A stretch of 64,000 nucleotides of DNA. It comes from Bacteroidales bacterium (GTDB lineage Bacteria > Bacteroidota > Bacteroidia > Bacteroidales > UBA10428). Shown here piece after piece: positions 30,244-39,111 of this stretch. The notes below the pieces were generated by a model. It made no database searches. It was not told the DNA's origin and worked only from the letters and a program-made list of their open reading frames with translations. The DNA is taken from contig DATGXG010000014.1 of the NCBI GenBank assembly GCA_035299085.1, forward strand, positions 1 to 64,000. The letters are read 5' to 3'. Each line of letters begins with the position of its first letter. The first letter of the stretch is position 1. The position numbers and the translations under genes were made by a program.

Positions 30244-32247
30244 ATGGACCTGTCAGTAATCATTGTCAATTACAACGTCAAATACTTTCTTGAGCAGTGC
30301 CTGCATTCGGTTATGAAAGCCATTGAAGGCATAAGGGCTGAGGTATTTGTTGTTGACAATCATTCGGCTGACGGTTCGGTACAAATGGTCCGTGATAAGT
30401 TTCCTGATGTTAAACTCATTGCCAACGCAGTGAATGCCGGTTTTGCAAAGGCCAATAACCAAGCGGTCAGGATGGCAACCGGACGTTATGTACTTTTGTT
30501 GAATCCCGATACCGTTGTGCAGGAGGATTCATTTACTTCGTGCATCAGTTATATGGATTCAAACCCTGATGCCGGATGCCTGGGCGTTAAAATGATAGAC
30601 GGTAAGGGAAGATTTCTTCCCGAATCGAAAAGAGCTTTACCTACACCCGCAGTTGCCTTTTATAAAATCTTCGGTCTCTCGGCCCTTTTCCCCCATTCGC
30701 ATCGTTTCGGAAAGTATCATTTAGGGTTTCTCGACAAGGATAAAATTCATGATGTGGATGTTATATCCGGCGCGTACATGTTTATGCGCCGCTCGGCGCT
30801 CGAGAAAACAGGGTTGCTCGATGAAACCTTTTTCATGTACGGTGAAGACATTGATATGTCGTACCGTTTCAATCTCGCCGGTTTCAGGAACGTGTATTAT
30901 CCGCGAACAACAATTATCCATTACAAAGGCGAAAGCACACGAAAAGGAAGTATTAATTACGTGCTTGTTTTCTACAGGGCTATGATCATTTTTGCCCAAA
31001 AACATTTTAAGGGTAACTCATTTCGGCTTTATTCCTTTTTAATCCACCTGGCCATTTATTTCAGGGCCGGTTTTTCAATATTGACGAGGTTTATCTCCGG
31101 AACAATTACCGCGGTCTTCGATGCACTGCTGATCTATTGTGGTTTCCTGTTTATTCTTCCGTTATGGGAGCAGCATCATTTTGGTTACCGGGGTTATTAT
31201 CCCTCTGAATATCTTAGCTTTGCTGTTCCCTCCTATATTTTCATCTGGCTGGTTTCAATCTACTTTACAACAGGCTATGATAAAAAAGTAAAATTAAATG
31301 ACCTTGTCAGGGGTGTGCTTATGGGATCACTTGTGATCCTTGTGATCTATGCCCTTTTACCCGAAACATGGCGATTTTCAAGAGCTTTGATTGTTTTGGG
31401 AAGTTTTTGGGTGATTATTTCAACAATTTTAACAAGGTATTTGTTACATATCCTTAATAAAGGAGCTTTTTCACTTGAAATTTCCCGGAAAAAAAAGCGG
31501 ATCATTATTATCGGCGATACCCAGGAGGGCGAAAGAGTGTATTCAATAATAAAGCAGACACAGGTTTTGCCTGAACTCGTAGGTTATGTTGATCCCTTCT
31601 CCGGGGGGAATATAAGATCAATTGGGCATCTCGATCAGATTGATGAGATTGTGAGAATAAACCAGGTAGACGAACTCATTTTTTGCTCAGCCTCAGTGAG
31701 TTCAGAGCAGATTATCCGCACCATGTTAAGGTTCAACGACAGCGGCCTGGAATTTAAAATAGCCCCTCCTGCAAGCCTTTCCGTGATCGGAAGCAATTCA
31801 ATCGATACAACCGGTGAATTATATGTATTGCATTTCAACACCCTGTCGCGTAAGTCAAGCAGGCACAAAAAGCGGTTTCTTGATGTAGTGATCTCAATTC
31901 TTTTCCTTGTGTTCTCTCCTGTTATGCTGTTTATGGTAAGGAACAAGCCGGGTTATTTCAGAAATGCCTTCAGCGTGCTGGCGGGTTTCAGTTCGTGGGT
32001 GGGCTATTATGGCTCAACCGGGGGCGAGCATCCCGGACTTCCAAAAATTAAAAAGGGGATACTTACTCCGGTGGACGGCATGATCCCGGGTGCTGAACTG
32101 GTAAACCAGATGAATCTCTCATATGCCAAGGATTACAGGCTGACCAATGACCTGAGGATTATTGCACATAACCTAAAAAACCTGGGACAAGATAGTTCTT
32201 CTGTTAACCATACTGAAACCGCATTTGGAAAAGAAAGGAAAATATGA
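30244..32247 (+). CDS. Membrane glycosyltransferase: GT2 domain fused to Rossmann and degenerate sugar-transferase domains
   Basis: A 667-residue fusion. Residues 1-260 are a family 2 glycosyltransferase of the rhamnosyltransferase kind (MDLSVIIVNYN, VVDNHSADGS, LLNPDT, GAYMFMRRSAL, MYGEDIDMSYR). Four or five transmembrane helices follow (about 270-415), then a nucleotide-binding-like Rossmann segment (KRIIIIGDTQEGE, from 420) and a C-terminal part resembling both ends of a bacterial polyprenyl-phosphate sugar transferase (RFLDVVISILFLVFSPVML near 545; DYRLTNDLRIIAHNLKNLG near the end). The catalytic middle of the sugar transferase is missing. It probably adds a sugar to a lipid-linked surface glycan. 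The upstream in-frame extension into the repeat array is rejected as non-coding. The stop lies inside the E2 gene. Confidence 0.88.
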   Translation: MDLSVIIVNYNVKYFLEQCLHSVMKAIEGIRAEVFVVDNHSADGSVQMVRDKFPDVKLIANAVNAGFAKANNQAVRMATGRYVLLLNPDTVVQEDSFTSCISYMDSNPDAGCLGVKMIDGKGRFLPESKRALPTPAVAFYKIFGLSALFPHSHRFGKYHLGFLDKDKIHDVDVISGAYMFMRRSALEKTGLLDETFFMYGEDIDMSYRFNLAGFRNVYYPRTTIIHYKGESTRKGSINYVLVFYRAMIIFAQKHFKGNSFRLYSFLIHLAIYFRAGFSILTRFISGTITAVFDALLIYCGFLFILPLWEQHHFGYRGYYPSEYLSFAVPSYIFIWLVSIYFTTGYDKKVKLNDLVRGVLMGSLVILVIYALLPETWRFSRALIVLGSFWVIISTILTRYLLHILNKGAFSLEISRKKKRIIIIGDTQEGERVYSIIKQTQVLPELVGYVDPFSGGNIRSIGHLDQIDEIVRINQVDELIFCSASVSSEQIIRTMLRFNDSGLEFKIAPPASLSVIGSNSIDTTGELYVLHFNTLSRKSSRHKKRFLDVVISILFLVFSPVMLFMVRNKPGYFRNAFSVLAGFSSWVGYYGSTGGEHPGLPKIKKGILTPVDGMIPGAELVNQMNLSYAKDYRLTNDLRIIAHNLKNLGQDSSSVNHTETAFGKERKI

Positions 32248-33508
32248 GCTTGTTTTGCCCGCAATGGGCGAAGGCATAATAGAGGCTACCATTACAAAAT
32301 GGCTTGTTTCCGTGGGCCAGCATATAGTGAAAGATCAGCCCCTTGTTGAAGTGGCTACCGATAAAGTGGATTCGGAAATCCCGTCGCCTGTTGAAGGTTC
32401 AATAGGAAAACTGGTATATCGCGAAGGGGAAATACCGAAGGTGGGCGAAGTGATCGCCCTGATTGAAACAGCAGGCAGTGCTGCTGAAACCCTTGATATC
32501 ACAGGTTCACGTATTTCATCCGGCTTAGCGGAATCCCAGGTAACAACATCCGCTCCGGCCCGCCAGTATAAAGAGGGAGAAGAGACACAAATTACGCCCT
32601 TAATCCGCATGCTGGCAAAACAAAGAGGGATTACATCTTCTGAACTGAGTTTGGTGCAGGGTACGGGTGAAGGGAATACCGTTACAAAAGACGACCTGAA
32701 TCAGTATCTCATTAGCAGGCCGCTGCTTAACGGCGAATCCGGCAACCGGTTTATTCCTGTGAAGAGTGCTGAAACCCGGGCAACGCCTGAAATTATAAAT
32801 GCCGGTGCGGATGATGAGGTGATTGAAATGGACAGGATGCGGAAGATCATTGCCTCACACATGACAGCCTCAAAGCAGATTGCCGCTCATGTTACATCAT
32901 TCCTCGAGGCAGATGTCACAGCCCTTGTAAAATGGAGAGAAACTCATAAAGACGAATTTTATAAAAACGAAGGCACAAAATTCACTTACACTCCTGTATT
33001 TATTGAAGCCGTAGTGAGGGCACTTAAGCAATTTCCGCGAATTAACGTCACTGTCGCCGGGGATTCAATCATCATTCATAAAGGAATTCATATAGGGGTG
33101 GCCACAGCACTGGCTGACGGCAACCTGATAGTACCTGTAATCCGTAATGCCGACCGTGAGAATATCGGGGGACTGGCACGGCGGCTGACTGATTTGGCTG
33201 CAAGGGCCCGGAACGGTGGCCTTCTGCCGGAAGAGGTCAGGGGAGGCACGTTTACAATCACCAATATAGGTCAATATAACAATCTCACCGGTACACCGAT
33301 AATTAATCAACCGGAGTCTGCAATCCTTGCTTTCGGCACCATTCTCAAAAAACCATGGGCAGTAAAAACACCTGAGGGTTATGGAGTGGCGGTACGTGAC
33401 ATTATGATGCTCGCGTTATCTTACGATCACCGTGTTATTGACGGGGCGCTTGGCGGAAGCTTCCTAAGTGCGGTGGCTAAATACCTGGAAGGGTTTGAAA
33501 ACGTTTGA
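32225..33508 (+). CDS. 2-oxoacid dehydrogenase E2 (dihydrolipoamide acyltransferase)
   Basis: A 427-residue E2 subunit. The lipoyl domain (about residues 6-82) carries the lipoylated Lys47 in VATDKVDSE; a peripheral-subunit-binding domain is near 120-160 (ITPLIRMLAKQRGI); the acyltransferase domain ends with the catalytic DHRVIDG (His402, Asp406). The TTG at 32225 is taken as start because the lipoyl domain begins right after it and the first ATG lies inside that domain. This gives a 23-bp overlap with the glycosyltransferase gene. The likely partner, a fused E1, is 21 kb away at 54985. Whether the complex uses pyruvate or branched-chain oxoacids cannot be decided. Confidence 0.9.
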   Translation: MEKKGKYELVLPAMGEGIIEATITKWLVSVGQHIVKDQPLVEVATDKVDSEIPSPVEGSIGKLVYREGEIPKVGEVIALIETAGSAAETLDITGSRISSGLAESQVTTSAPARQYKEGEETQITPLIRMLAKQRGITSSELSLVQGTGEGNTVTKDDLNQYLISRPLLNGESGNRFIPVKSAETRATPEIINAGADDEVIEMDRMRKIIASHMTASKQIAAHVTSFLEADVTALVKWRETHKDEFYKNEGTKFTYTPVFIEAVVRALKQFPRINVTVAGDSIIIHKGIHIGVATALADGNLIVPVIRNADRENIGGLARRLTDLAARARNGGLLPEEVRGGTFTITNIGQYNNLTGTPIINQPESAILAFGTILKKPWAVKTPEGYGVAVRDIMMLALSYDHRVIDGALGGSFLSAVAKYLEGFENV

Positions 33509-33540
33509 AAGGTTTCATGTTGTTTCATGTCAAAGTTGTT

Positions 33541-33625
33541 CCAAATGGTTCCAAATGGTTCCAAATGATACGCATTGCGATAAACAAAACAATATAAACG
33601 CGAAGCATGAAACGCGAAGCATGAA
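33541..33625. repeat. Short tandem repeats downstream of E2
   Basis: Nearly three copies of the 10-mer CCAAATGGTT (33541-33568) and two copies of the 14-mer ACGCGAAGCATGAA (33598-33625). Another spacer filled with short-period repeats and no coding potential. Confidence 0.7.
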
Positions 33626-33687
33626 ACAATATGAAACGCAAAGCGCAGTCTGTTGATAAATACCCCATCATAACTACCGGATCATAC

Positions 33688-33716
33688 TTGCGTATATTGA
33701 TTAATTATTAAATTTG
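33688..33716 (+). promoter_or_regulatory. Promoter of the TPR-propeller cluster
   Basis: TTG at 33688-33690 and TAAATTTG at 33709-33716 fit the Bacteroidota consensus with 18 bp between. The -7 box is embedded in TTATTAAATTTG, the same 12 bases found before the third paralogue at 39078-39089. Confidence 0.55.
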
Positions 33717-33734
33717 TTTGTCATAATCATAATT

Positions 33735-36700
33735 ATGAAACCCTATTCTGTATTCCAGCCAAAATTGATAGCTTTTATTTTTTTATTACTTCTTCCTGCA
33801 ATGATATTTTGCCAGGATGAAGAAAAAATAAGAAGCTTATTTGTAGAGGCAGAATCCTATTTTCTTTTCGAAGAATATAAGGATGCTTTGCCGCTTTACC
33901 AGCGTATACTTGCCGTTAACCCCGATAACTACAACATCAGTTATAAAATTGGTATTTGTTACCTGAATGATAACTACCAGAAATCAAAATCGACAAGCTA
34001 CCTTGAGAAAGCGGTCAAAGGAACCAGCGCTCAGAGCAAGCCTACAAGCTTCAAGGAAACCAAAGCCCCGCTTGAGGCGCTCTATTACCTGGGTAATGCG
34101 TACAGGGTGAATAACCGTCTTAAAGACGCAATTGAAGCGTATGAACAATTTAAGCTCGTGCTTGATCCCGCAGTCTATGATGTGGCTCTTGTGGATGAAC
34201 AGATCAGCGCCTGTAAGATAGCTGCCGAACAGCAGCGGAATCCGATGTATTTTATTTCGAACAGCCTGGGAAATAAGATCAATGACCGTTTTGAAGAAAG
34301 CAATCCTGTTGTTTCAGGTGATGAGACAGTGATTGCATTTACCCGTAAACTCCAGTTCTATGATGCCGTGTTTGTAAGTCGCAAGGTTAACGGAGAATGG
34401 ACCGACCCTGTGAATCTTACGCAGGATTTTGCCGTTGACGGCAATACATATACAACCGGGCTTTCATACGACGGTGATGATATTTACGTATACCGCAGTG
34501 ATAATTTTGACGGCAATCTCTATACAAGCCATTATAAAAATGGCAAATGGTCCAAACTGGATAAGCTCAACGGGAATATTAACACCAAGTATTGGGAATC
34601 AGCTGCCTCGGTATCAAAGGACGGAAAAACGCTTTATTTCACCAGCAACCGTGAAGGCGGATATGGCGGTCTGGATATTTATAAATCCCAGAAAGGCCGG
34701 AATGGTGAATGGGGGCCTGCCGTAAATCTTGGTCCGGTTATCAATTCAAAATACAATGAGGAAACTCCGTTTATCACTGATGATGAAAGCACATTGTATT
34801 TCAGTTCGATGGGCCATTACAATATGGGTGGCTATGATATTTTCTACAGTACAAGGCTTGATAACGGACAGTGGTCTAAACCTGTAAACGCCGGGTATCC
34901 CCTGAATACAACCGCAGATGATATTTTCTTCTTTCCTCTTCGTGACGGTGCTTTTGCCTATTATTCAAAATATGATCCGGTCAATTCTCTGGGAATGGCG
35001 GATATATACAGACTTGAAGTTTTTACAGCACTGCATCCCAGGAAATTTATCCTGAACGGTGTGGCCCATGTTGACGGCAAAGTGAATCCTACATACACAC
35101 GTTACACAGCCTCGCTGATTGACTCCCGCACAGGCAAAACAATTGATCAGATAAAGCTGAATCCGGATGGTACCTTTAAACTGGATGCCCTGGCAGGCGA
35201 TTTTAAGCTTGAAATAAGCGGAGAAGGTATTGCTGATAAGACAGAAGCCCTTACAATACCGGTTAACAACCCGTCAAATATCATTGCTCATTCCTCATTG
35301 CTCACTCCATCATCTGAATCAACGGCTTCGGCAATTATTCCGCAACCGGTAATTGAAACTTTCGGTTACAAAGGACCTGAAATGAATATTCCGGTTGTTA
35401 GTTACAATGTAACGACCAATGAGCCCATTCCGATCCGCATCAATCTCGACAGGAATACAAAACTGAAAATCGCCACCATAATTGATGGCAAACTTGTTAA
35501 AAATGAAGCGATCAGCAACAGGCGTAACCATATTGTTTATATGTTTACACCTGAACCGGGCGTAAATACGCTGCATTTTACTCTTACTGATAATAAAGGT
35601 GACAGCACGGTAAGAGATGTAACCGTGATCTATACACCTGAGGAGAATATTGCAGCTCCGGTTATGGCAGAAAAGCAACCACCCCTTTCCGATAGCGACC
35701 GTTACTCGGGATTGAGTTCTCTTACCCGGGGAAAATTGCAGGATTACCTGAAAACACTGGATTTGACTCACTTCAAATCGATTTCAGAATTATATGATTT
35801 CCTTATTGCCCATTCCGGTGAAATCGGTTATTCCATTCAGGACGTGGACAACCTGATGATTAAATTCCTTTCGCAGAAAAACCTGAATTTCTTCTTTGAT
35901 GAAATGAAAAAGCAGGCTTCGGACAGCCTGTCAAAATCGATTGAAAATACGAATCTTAAGGATAACGGGATTTACACTGCAGATGCATTTGTGGATCACC
36001 TCTATAGTAAAGCCGATAAAGCCGACAGTGTCAATTTTACACTGAATGACATCAGGGATGCACTTTATAAAATTGCCGCTCTTGACCGGAATCCGCATGA
36101 ACTGCTGAACCTTTTCGAATCGTATGCTGAAGGTGAACTGGGAGTGAAATTGAAAACAATGAATGGTAACTGGAAAAATTACAGCACCACTCTCCAGGTT
36201 GCTGATGAAATATGGTCGGGCACATTGAAAAACGAATTTCCTGTTGAGCAACTCAAGTCAATGCTTAAGTTGGCTGCTGAAGATCTTAACATGAATTTCC
36301 TACAACAGGGCCTGATATTTATTTCATCCGATAATCTTAAGAATTCATTACTTGATCTCAACCTTGAATCAGCAGGCATAAGAAACTCACAGGACTTCAT
36401 AACCCATATGCTTAATGATGCTGAAAAGGGCAAGTATTCTAAACGTGAACTTCTTGAAAACATTGAAAAGGTTAGAAATGATCCGTACTATTTTGTTGAC
36501 CTCTTCAGGAAGATGCTGGTTGAAAAAGCCACAGGTTCGCTTAAAGAGTTCATCCAGGAAATTGATATCAGGGGACTTCAGATCAATACGTTTGAGCAAC
36601 TTGTCGATTACCTGCTTAACCAGTCGCAGTTCCACGATTACAATCGTGAGATGGTGTACCAGCTTCTGATCGATCTTATCAATCCTAAAAATGTTGCTGA

Positions 36701-37034
36701 ATTCATTGAGCTTTTAAGAAAGTATGCCGATAACCGTATCCTTGAAGCCATAAATGCCACAGATCCTTCGCAGTTCTCAAAACCTGTTGAAGTGATGCAA
36801 TACCTTCTGTCGGTTGCTGATCAGTATAATTACACAGAAAGAGATCTTCTCAGGATACTCCTTAAAATGGTACTCAGCAAAGGTCCTTCTGCCGGCATGG
36901 TTGAAGAAAAGCAAGGCTGGCTGGCACGGATCGACAAGCCTGCACTGGTCACATCGCTGATTATTGTTAACGGCATTGTCATCCTGTTGCTCATTATATT
37001 CTTATTACGTCGCAAAAAGCGTAAAAATGAATAG
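33735..37034 (+). CDS. TPR-propeller protein with six helical repeats and C-terminal membrane anchor
   Basis: A 1099-residue envelope protein, first of four tandem paralogues. Domains: signal peptide (1-27, ending FCQ); TPR-like region (about 30-170); PD40-type beta-propeller with GGYGGLDIYKS, LYFSSMGHYNMGGYDIFYS and NAGYPLNTTADD (about 190-430); a beta-sandwich, carboxypeptidase-regulatory-like segment (450-520) and a further beta domain (530-640). Six helical repeats of about 67 residues start near 663, 729, 800, 868, 933 and 999. A transmembrane helix at about 1070-1090 is followed by RRKKRKNE. Unlike the two OmpA-ended paralogues it has no OmpA domain; the basic tail suggests inner-membrane anchoring with the bulk in the periplasm. 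The ATG at 33735 is preferred to a TTG at 33714 that lies in the -7 box. Its last 8 bp overlap the next gene. Confidence 0.85.
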   Translation: MKPYSVFQPKLIAFIFLLLLPAMIFCQDEEKIRSLFVEAESYFLFEEYKDALPLYQRILAVNPDNYNISYKIGICYLNDNYQKSKSTSYLEKAVKGTSAQSKPTSFKETKAPLEALYYLGNAYRVNNRLKDAIEAYEQFKLVLDPAVYDVALVDEQISACKIAAEQQRNPMYFISNSLGNKINDRFEESNPVVSGDETVIAFTRKLQFYDAVFVSRKVNGEWTDPVNLTQDFAVDGNTYTTGLSYDGDDIYVYRSDNFDGNLYTSHYKNGKWSKLDKLNGNINTKYWESAASVSKDGKTLYFTSNREGGYGGLDIYKSQKGRNGEWGPAVNLGPVINSKYNEETPFITDDESTLYFSSMGHYNMGGYDIFYSTRLDNGQWSKPVNAGYPLNTTADDIFFFPLRDGAFAYYSKYDPVNSLGMADIYRLEVFTALHPRKFILNGVAHVDGKVNPTYTRYTASLIDSRTGKTIDQIKLNPDGTFKLDALAGDFKLEISGEGIADKTEALTIPVNNPSNIIAHSSLLTPSSESTASAIIPQPVIETFGYKGPEMNIPVVSYNVTTNEPIPIRINLDRNTKLKIATIIDGKLVKNEAISNRRNHIVYMFTPEPGVNTLHFTLTDNKGDSTVRDVTVIYTPEENIAAPVMAEKQPPLSDSDRYSGLSSLTRGKLQDYLKTLDLTHFKSISELYDFLIAHSGEIGYSIQDVDNLMIKFLSQKNLNFFFDEMKKQASDSLSKSIENTNLKDNGIYTADAFVDHLYSKADKADSVNFTLNDIRDALYKIAALDRNPHELLNLFESYAEGELGVKLKTMNGNWKNYSTTLQVADEIWSGTLKNEFPVEQLKSMLKLAAEDLNMNFLQQGLIFISSDNLKNSLLDLNLESAGIRNSQDFITHMLNDAEKGKYSKRELLENIEKVRNDPYYFVDLFRKMLVEKATGSLKEFIQEIDIRGLQINTFEQLVDYLLNQSQFHDYNREMVYQLLIDLINPKNVAEFIELLRKYADNRILEAINATDPSQFSKPVEVMQYLLSVADQYNYTERDLLRILLKMVLSKGPSAGMVEEKQGWLARIDKPALVTSLIIVNGIVILLLIIFLLRRKKRKNE

Positions 37035-39021
37035 AATTTATACTATTCTGTTACTGGTATTCCTGGTGCCATTTTCAGTGGAAGCACAAAAAATTGTGCC
37101 GAACCCTGATGACCTGTATTCGGATGCAACGGAATTCATAATTTCAGGAGATTATAATGAAGCTCTTTATATATTTCTGTCATTGCACGATAAAGGCTAT
37201 AAAACAGCCAATATCTGCTACAAAATTGGCGAGTGCTATCTGAATATTGCCGGTGCTAAGACAAAGGCATTACCCTGGCTGGAAAAGGCCATTCAGAATC
37301 ATTCTGACCGTTATAAAGGCACTTCGCTCCAGGAAGAATATGCTCCTTCAAAAGCGCTGTTGTATATGGGTATAGCCTGCCGGCTTAATTACGACTTCGA
37401 CAGGGCGATCCGCTACTTCAATGATTATCTTAATACACTTGATGATACCGATGCAGACAACCGCAAACTGGTCGAATACCATATAGAGAGATGTCTGAAT
37501 GCCCGGGAACTCATTGCTTCTCCGGCCTTGTTTAATACTGACACTTTACCCGATGTAATTAATACCGTTTATTCGAATTTCAATCCACTGGTTTCAACCG
37601 GTGAAAACAAGCTGTTTTATATGAATCAGCTTAAATTCTACGATGCGGTTATGCTGGCCGGTAAGATAAACGGCACATGGAATGAACCGGATAATCTTAC
37701 ACCAAAAATCCAGTCAGACGGGGATCATTATTTAACCGGTTTATCAGCTGACGGAACCACCTTACTGCTCACCGCTTATGATCCTTACAAGTCGGGTGAA
37801 ATTTATATAACAAGGCAAACTGGCGAAGAATGGACTGCCCTGCAGAAAGTCGAAGGAAATGTTAATACTGTATTTAATGAAACACATGCCTCCTTGTCGC
37901 CGGATGGTAAAACACTTTATTTTACAAGCGACAGGAAAGGCGGTTATGGAGGGCTGGATATTTACATTAGTACAGCGGATGCAGACGGGAAGTGGCAGGA
38001 ACCCCGGAATCTCGGGCCCCTGATAAACACCGCTTATAACGAAGAATCACCGTTTGTTTCATCCGACGGCAGCAAGCTTTATTTCAGTTCTCAGGGCCAT
38101 TATAATATGGGTGGCTATGATGTATTTGTTTCCTCTAAAGACACCCATGGAAAATGGCTGTCACCTGTTAACATCGGTTATCCGCTTAATACTACGGATG
38201 ATGATATGTTCTATTTCCCTCTGGATTCAGGATATGTTGCATACCAGTCGCGGTTTGAGGGCTCTTCAACACAGCAGGATATAGTCCGGCTTTTGGTTAA
38301 AGCATTTGGAAAACCCATACGCTTTTTGGTTGGCGGAAAAATGGATGTTATAGCTGATTCCGGCTTCCAGGCGGAAAACATAAGTGTTTCGTTTTTGAGC
38401 AAACCCCGTATGGATACCCTGGCTTCTGTAAGACTTAATCCAGATGGATCCTTTAGCCAGAAGGTTGCCTCAGGATCGTATCTTGTTAATTTCTCTGATC
38501 ATTCAAACATACTGCTTTCAAAAAATCTGTCCATTCCGGATAATTTTCCCGGCAACAGACTGGTCCTAAGTGATAAAATTTCGGTGCCCCGATTGGAAAA
38601 GAAATGTGATACCCTTTACATATCCGATATCCGTTTTGGATTTGACCAGAGTAAACCCGATAAAAACAGCCTGTCCCAGCTTGATTCACTTATTTATGTC
38701 ATGAGCCGGTATCCACAGTGCAATCTTGAAATTATCGGGTACACCGATGCAATTGGAGGCGACGCCTACAATCTGAAATTATCAAAAAACAGGGCCGGAA
38801 ACATTAAGGATTATATGCTTACCCGCATAGCATCACAACGCATTATGGTTAACGGTTACGGTGAAAGCAATGCCGTGGCCCCCAATAATCATGCTGACGG
38901 AAGTGATTTCCCCGAAGCAAGGCAATTTAACCGTCGGGCGGAACTTATTCTTCTTAATCTTCCTGATTCTGTTTGCATAACAAAACTTATAGACATACCG
39001 TCTGAACTAAGGCTGAGGTAG
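37027..39021 (+). CDS. PorE-like TPR-propeller-OmpA protein
   Basis: A 664-residue protein with a signal peptide (ending VEAQ), TPR-like N-terminal part (25-160), PD40 propeller (180-420, with GGYGGLDIYIS, LYFSSQGHYNMGGYDVFVSS, NIGYPLNTTDDD), a carboxypeptidase-regulatory-like beta domain (430-520) and an OmpA-type peptidoglycan-binding domain (545-655; EIIGYTDAIGGDAYNLKLSKNRA, NRRAEL). This order is that described for PorE of the type IX secretion system, and the length is close. Other T9SS genes are absent from the window, so a PorE role is inference. The ATG at 37027 overlaps the preceding gene by 8 bp (ATGAATAG), indicating translational coupling. Confidence 0.88.
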   Translation: MNRIYTILLLVFLVPFSVEAQKIVPNPDDLYSDATEFIISGDYNEALYIFLSLHDKGYKTANICYKIGECYLNIAGAKTKALPWLEKAIQNHSDRYKGTSLQEEYAPSKALLYMGIACRLNYDFDRAIRYFNDYLNTLDDTDADNRKLVEYHIERCLNARELIASPALFNTDTLPDVINTVYSNFNPLVSTGENKLFYMNQLKFYDAVMLAGKINGTWNEPDNLTPKIQSDGDHYLTGLSADGTTLLLTAYDPYKSGEIYITRQTGEEWTALQKVEGNVNTVFNETHASLSPDGKTLYFTSDRKGGYGGLDIYISTADADGKWQEPRNLGPLINTAYNEESPFVSSDGSKLYFSSQGHYNMGGYDVFVSSKDTHGKWLSPVNIGYPLNTTDDDMFYFPLDSGYVAYQSRFEGSSTQQDIVRLLVKAFGKPIRFLVGGKMDVIADSGFQAENISVSFLSKPRMDTLASVRLNPDGSFSQKVASGSYLVNFSDHSNILLSKNLSIPDNFPGNRLVLSDKISVPRLEKKCDTLYISDIRFGFDQSKPDKNSLSQLDSLIYVMSRYPQCNLEIIGYTDAIGGDAYNLKLSKNRAGNIKDYMLTRIASQRIMVNGYGESNAVAPNNHADGSDFPEARQFNRRAELILLNLPDSVCITKLIDIPSELRLR

Positions 39022-39057
39022 ACACGGGCATCCTCACCCACATTTCGCGAAGGTATT

Positions 39058-39089
39058 TTGGGTTACCTATCGTTAAATTATTAAATTTG
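39058..39089 (+). promoter_or_regulatory. Internal promoter before the third paralogue
   Basis: TTG at 39058-39060 and TAAATTTG at 39082-39089 with 21 bp between. The twelve bases TTATTAAATTTG are identical to those at the start of the cluster, so both transcripts may share regulation. The ATG at 39112 is 22 bp downstream of the -7 box. Confidence 0.6.
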
Positions 39090-39111
39090 CTATATTATAA
39101 AACCTCCGCAC

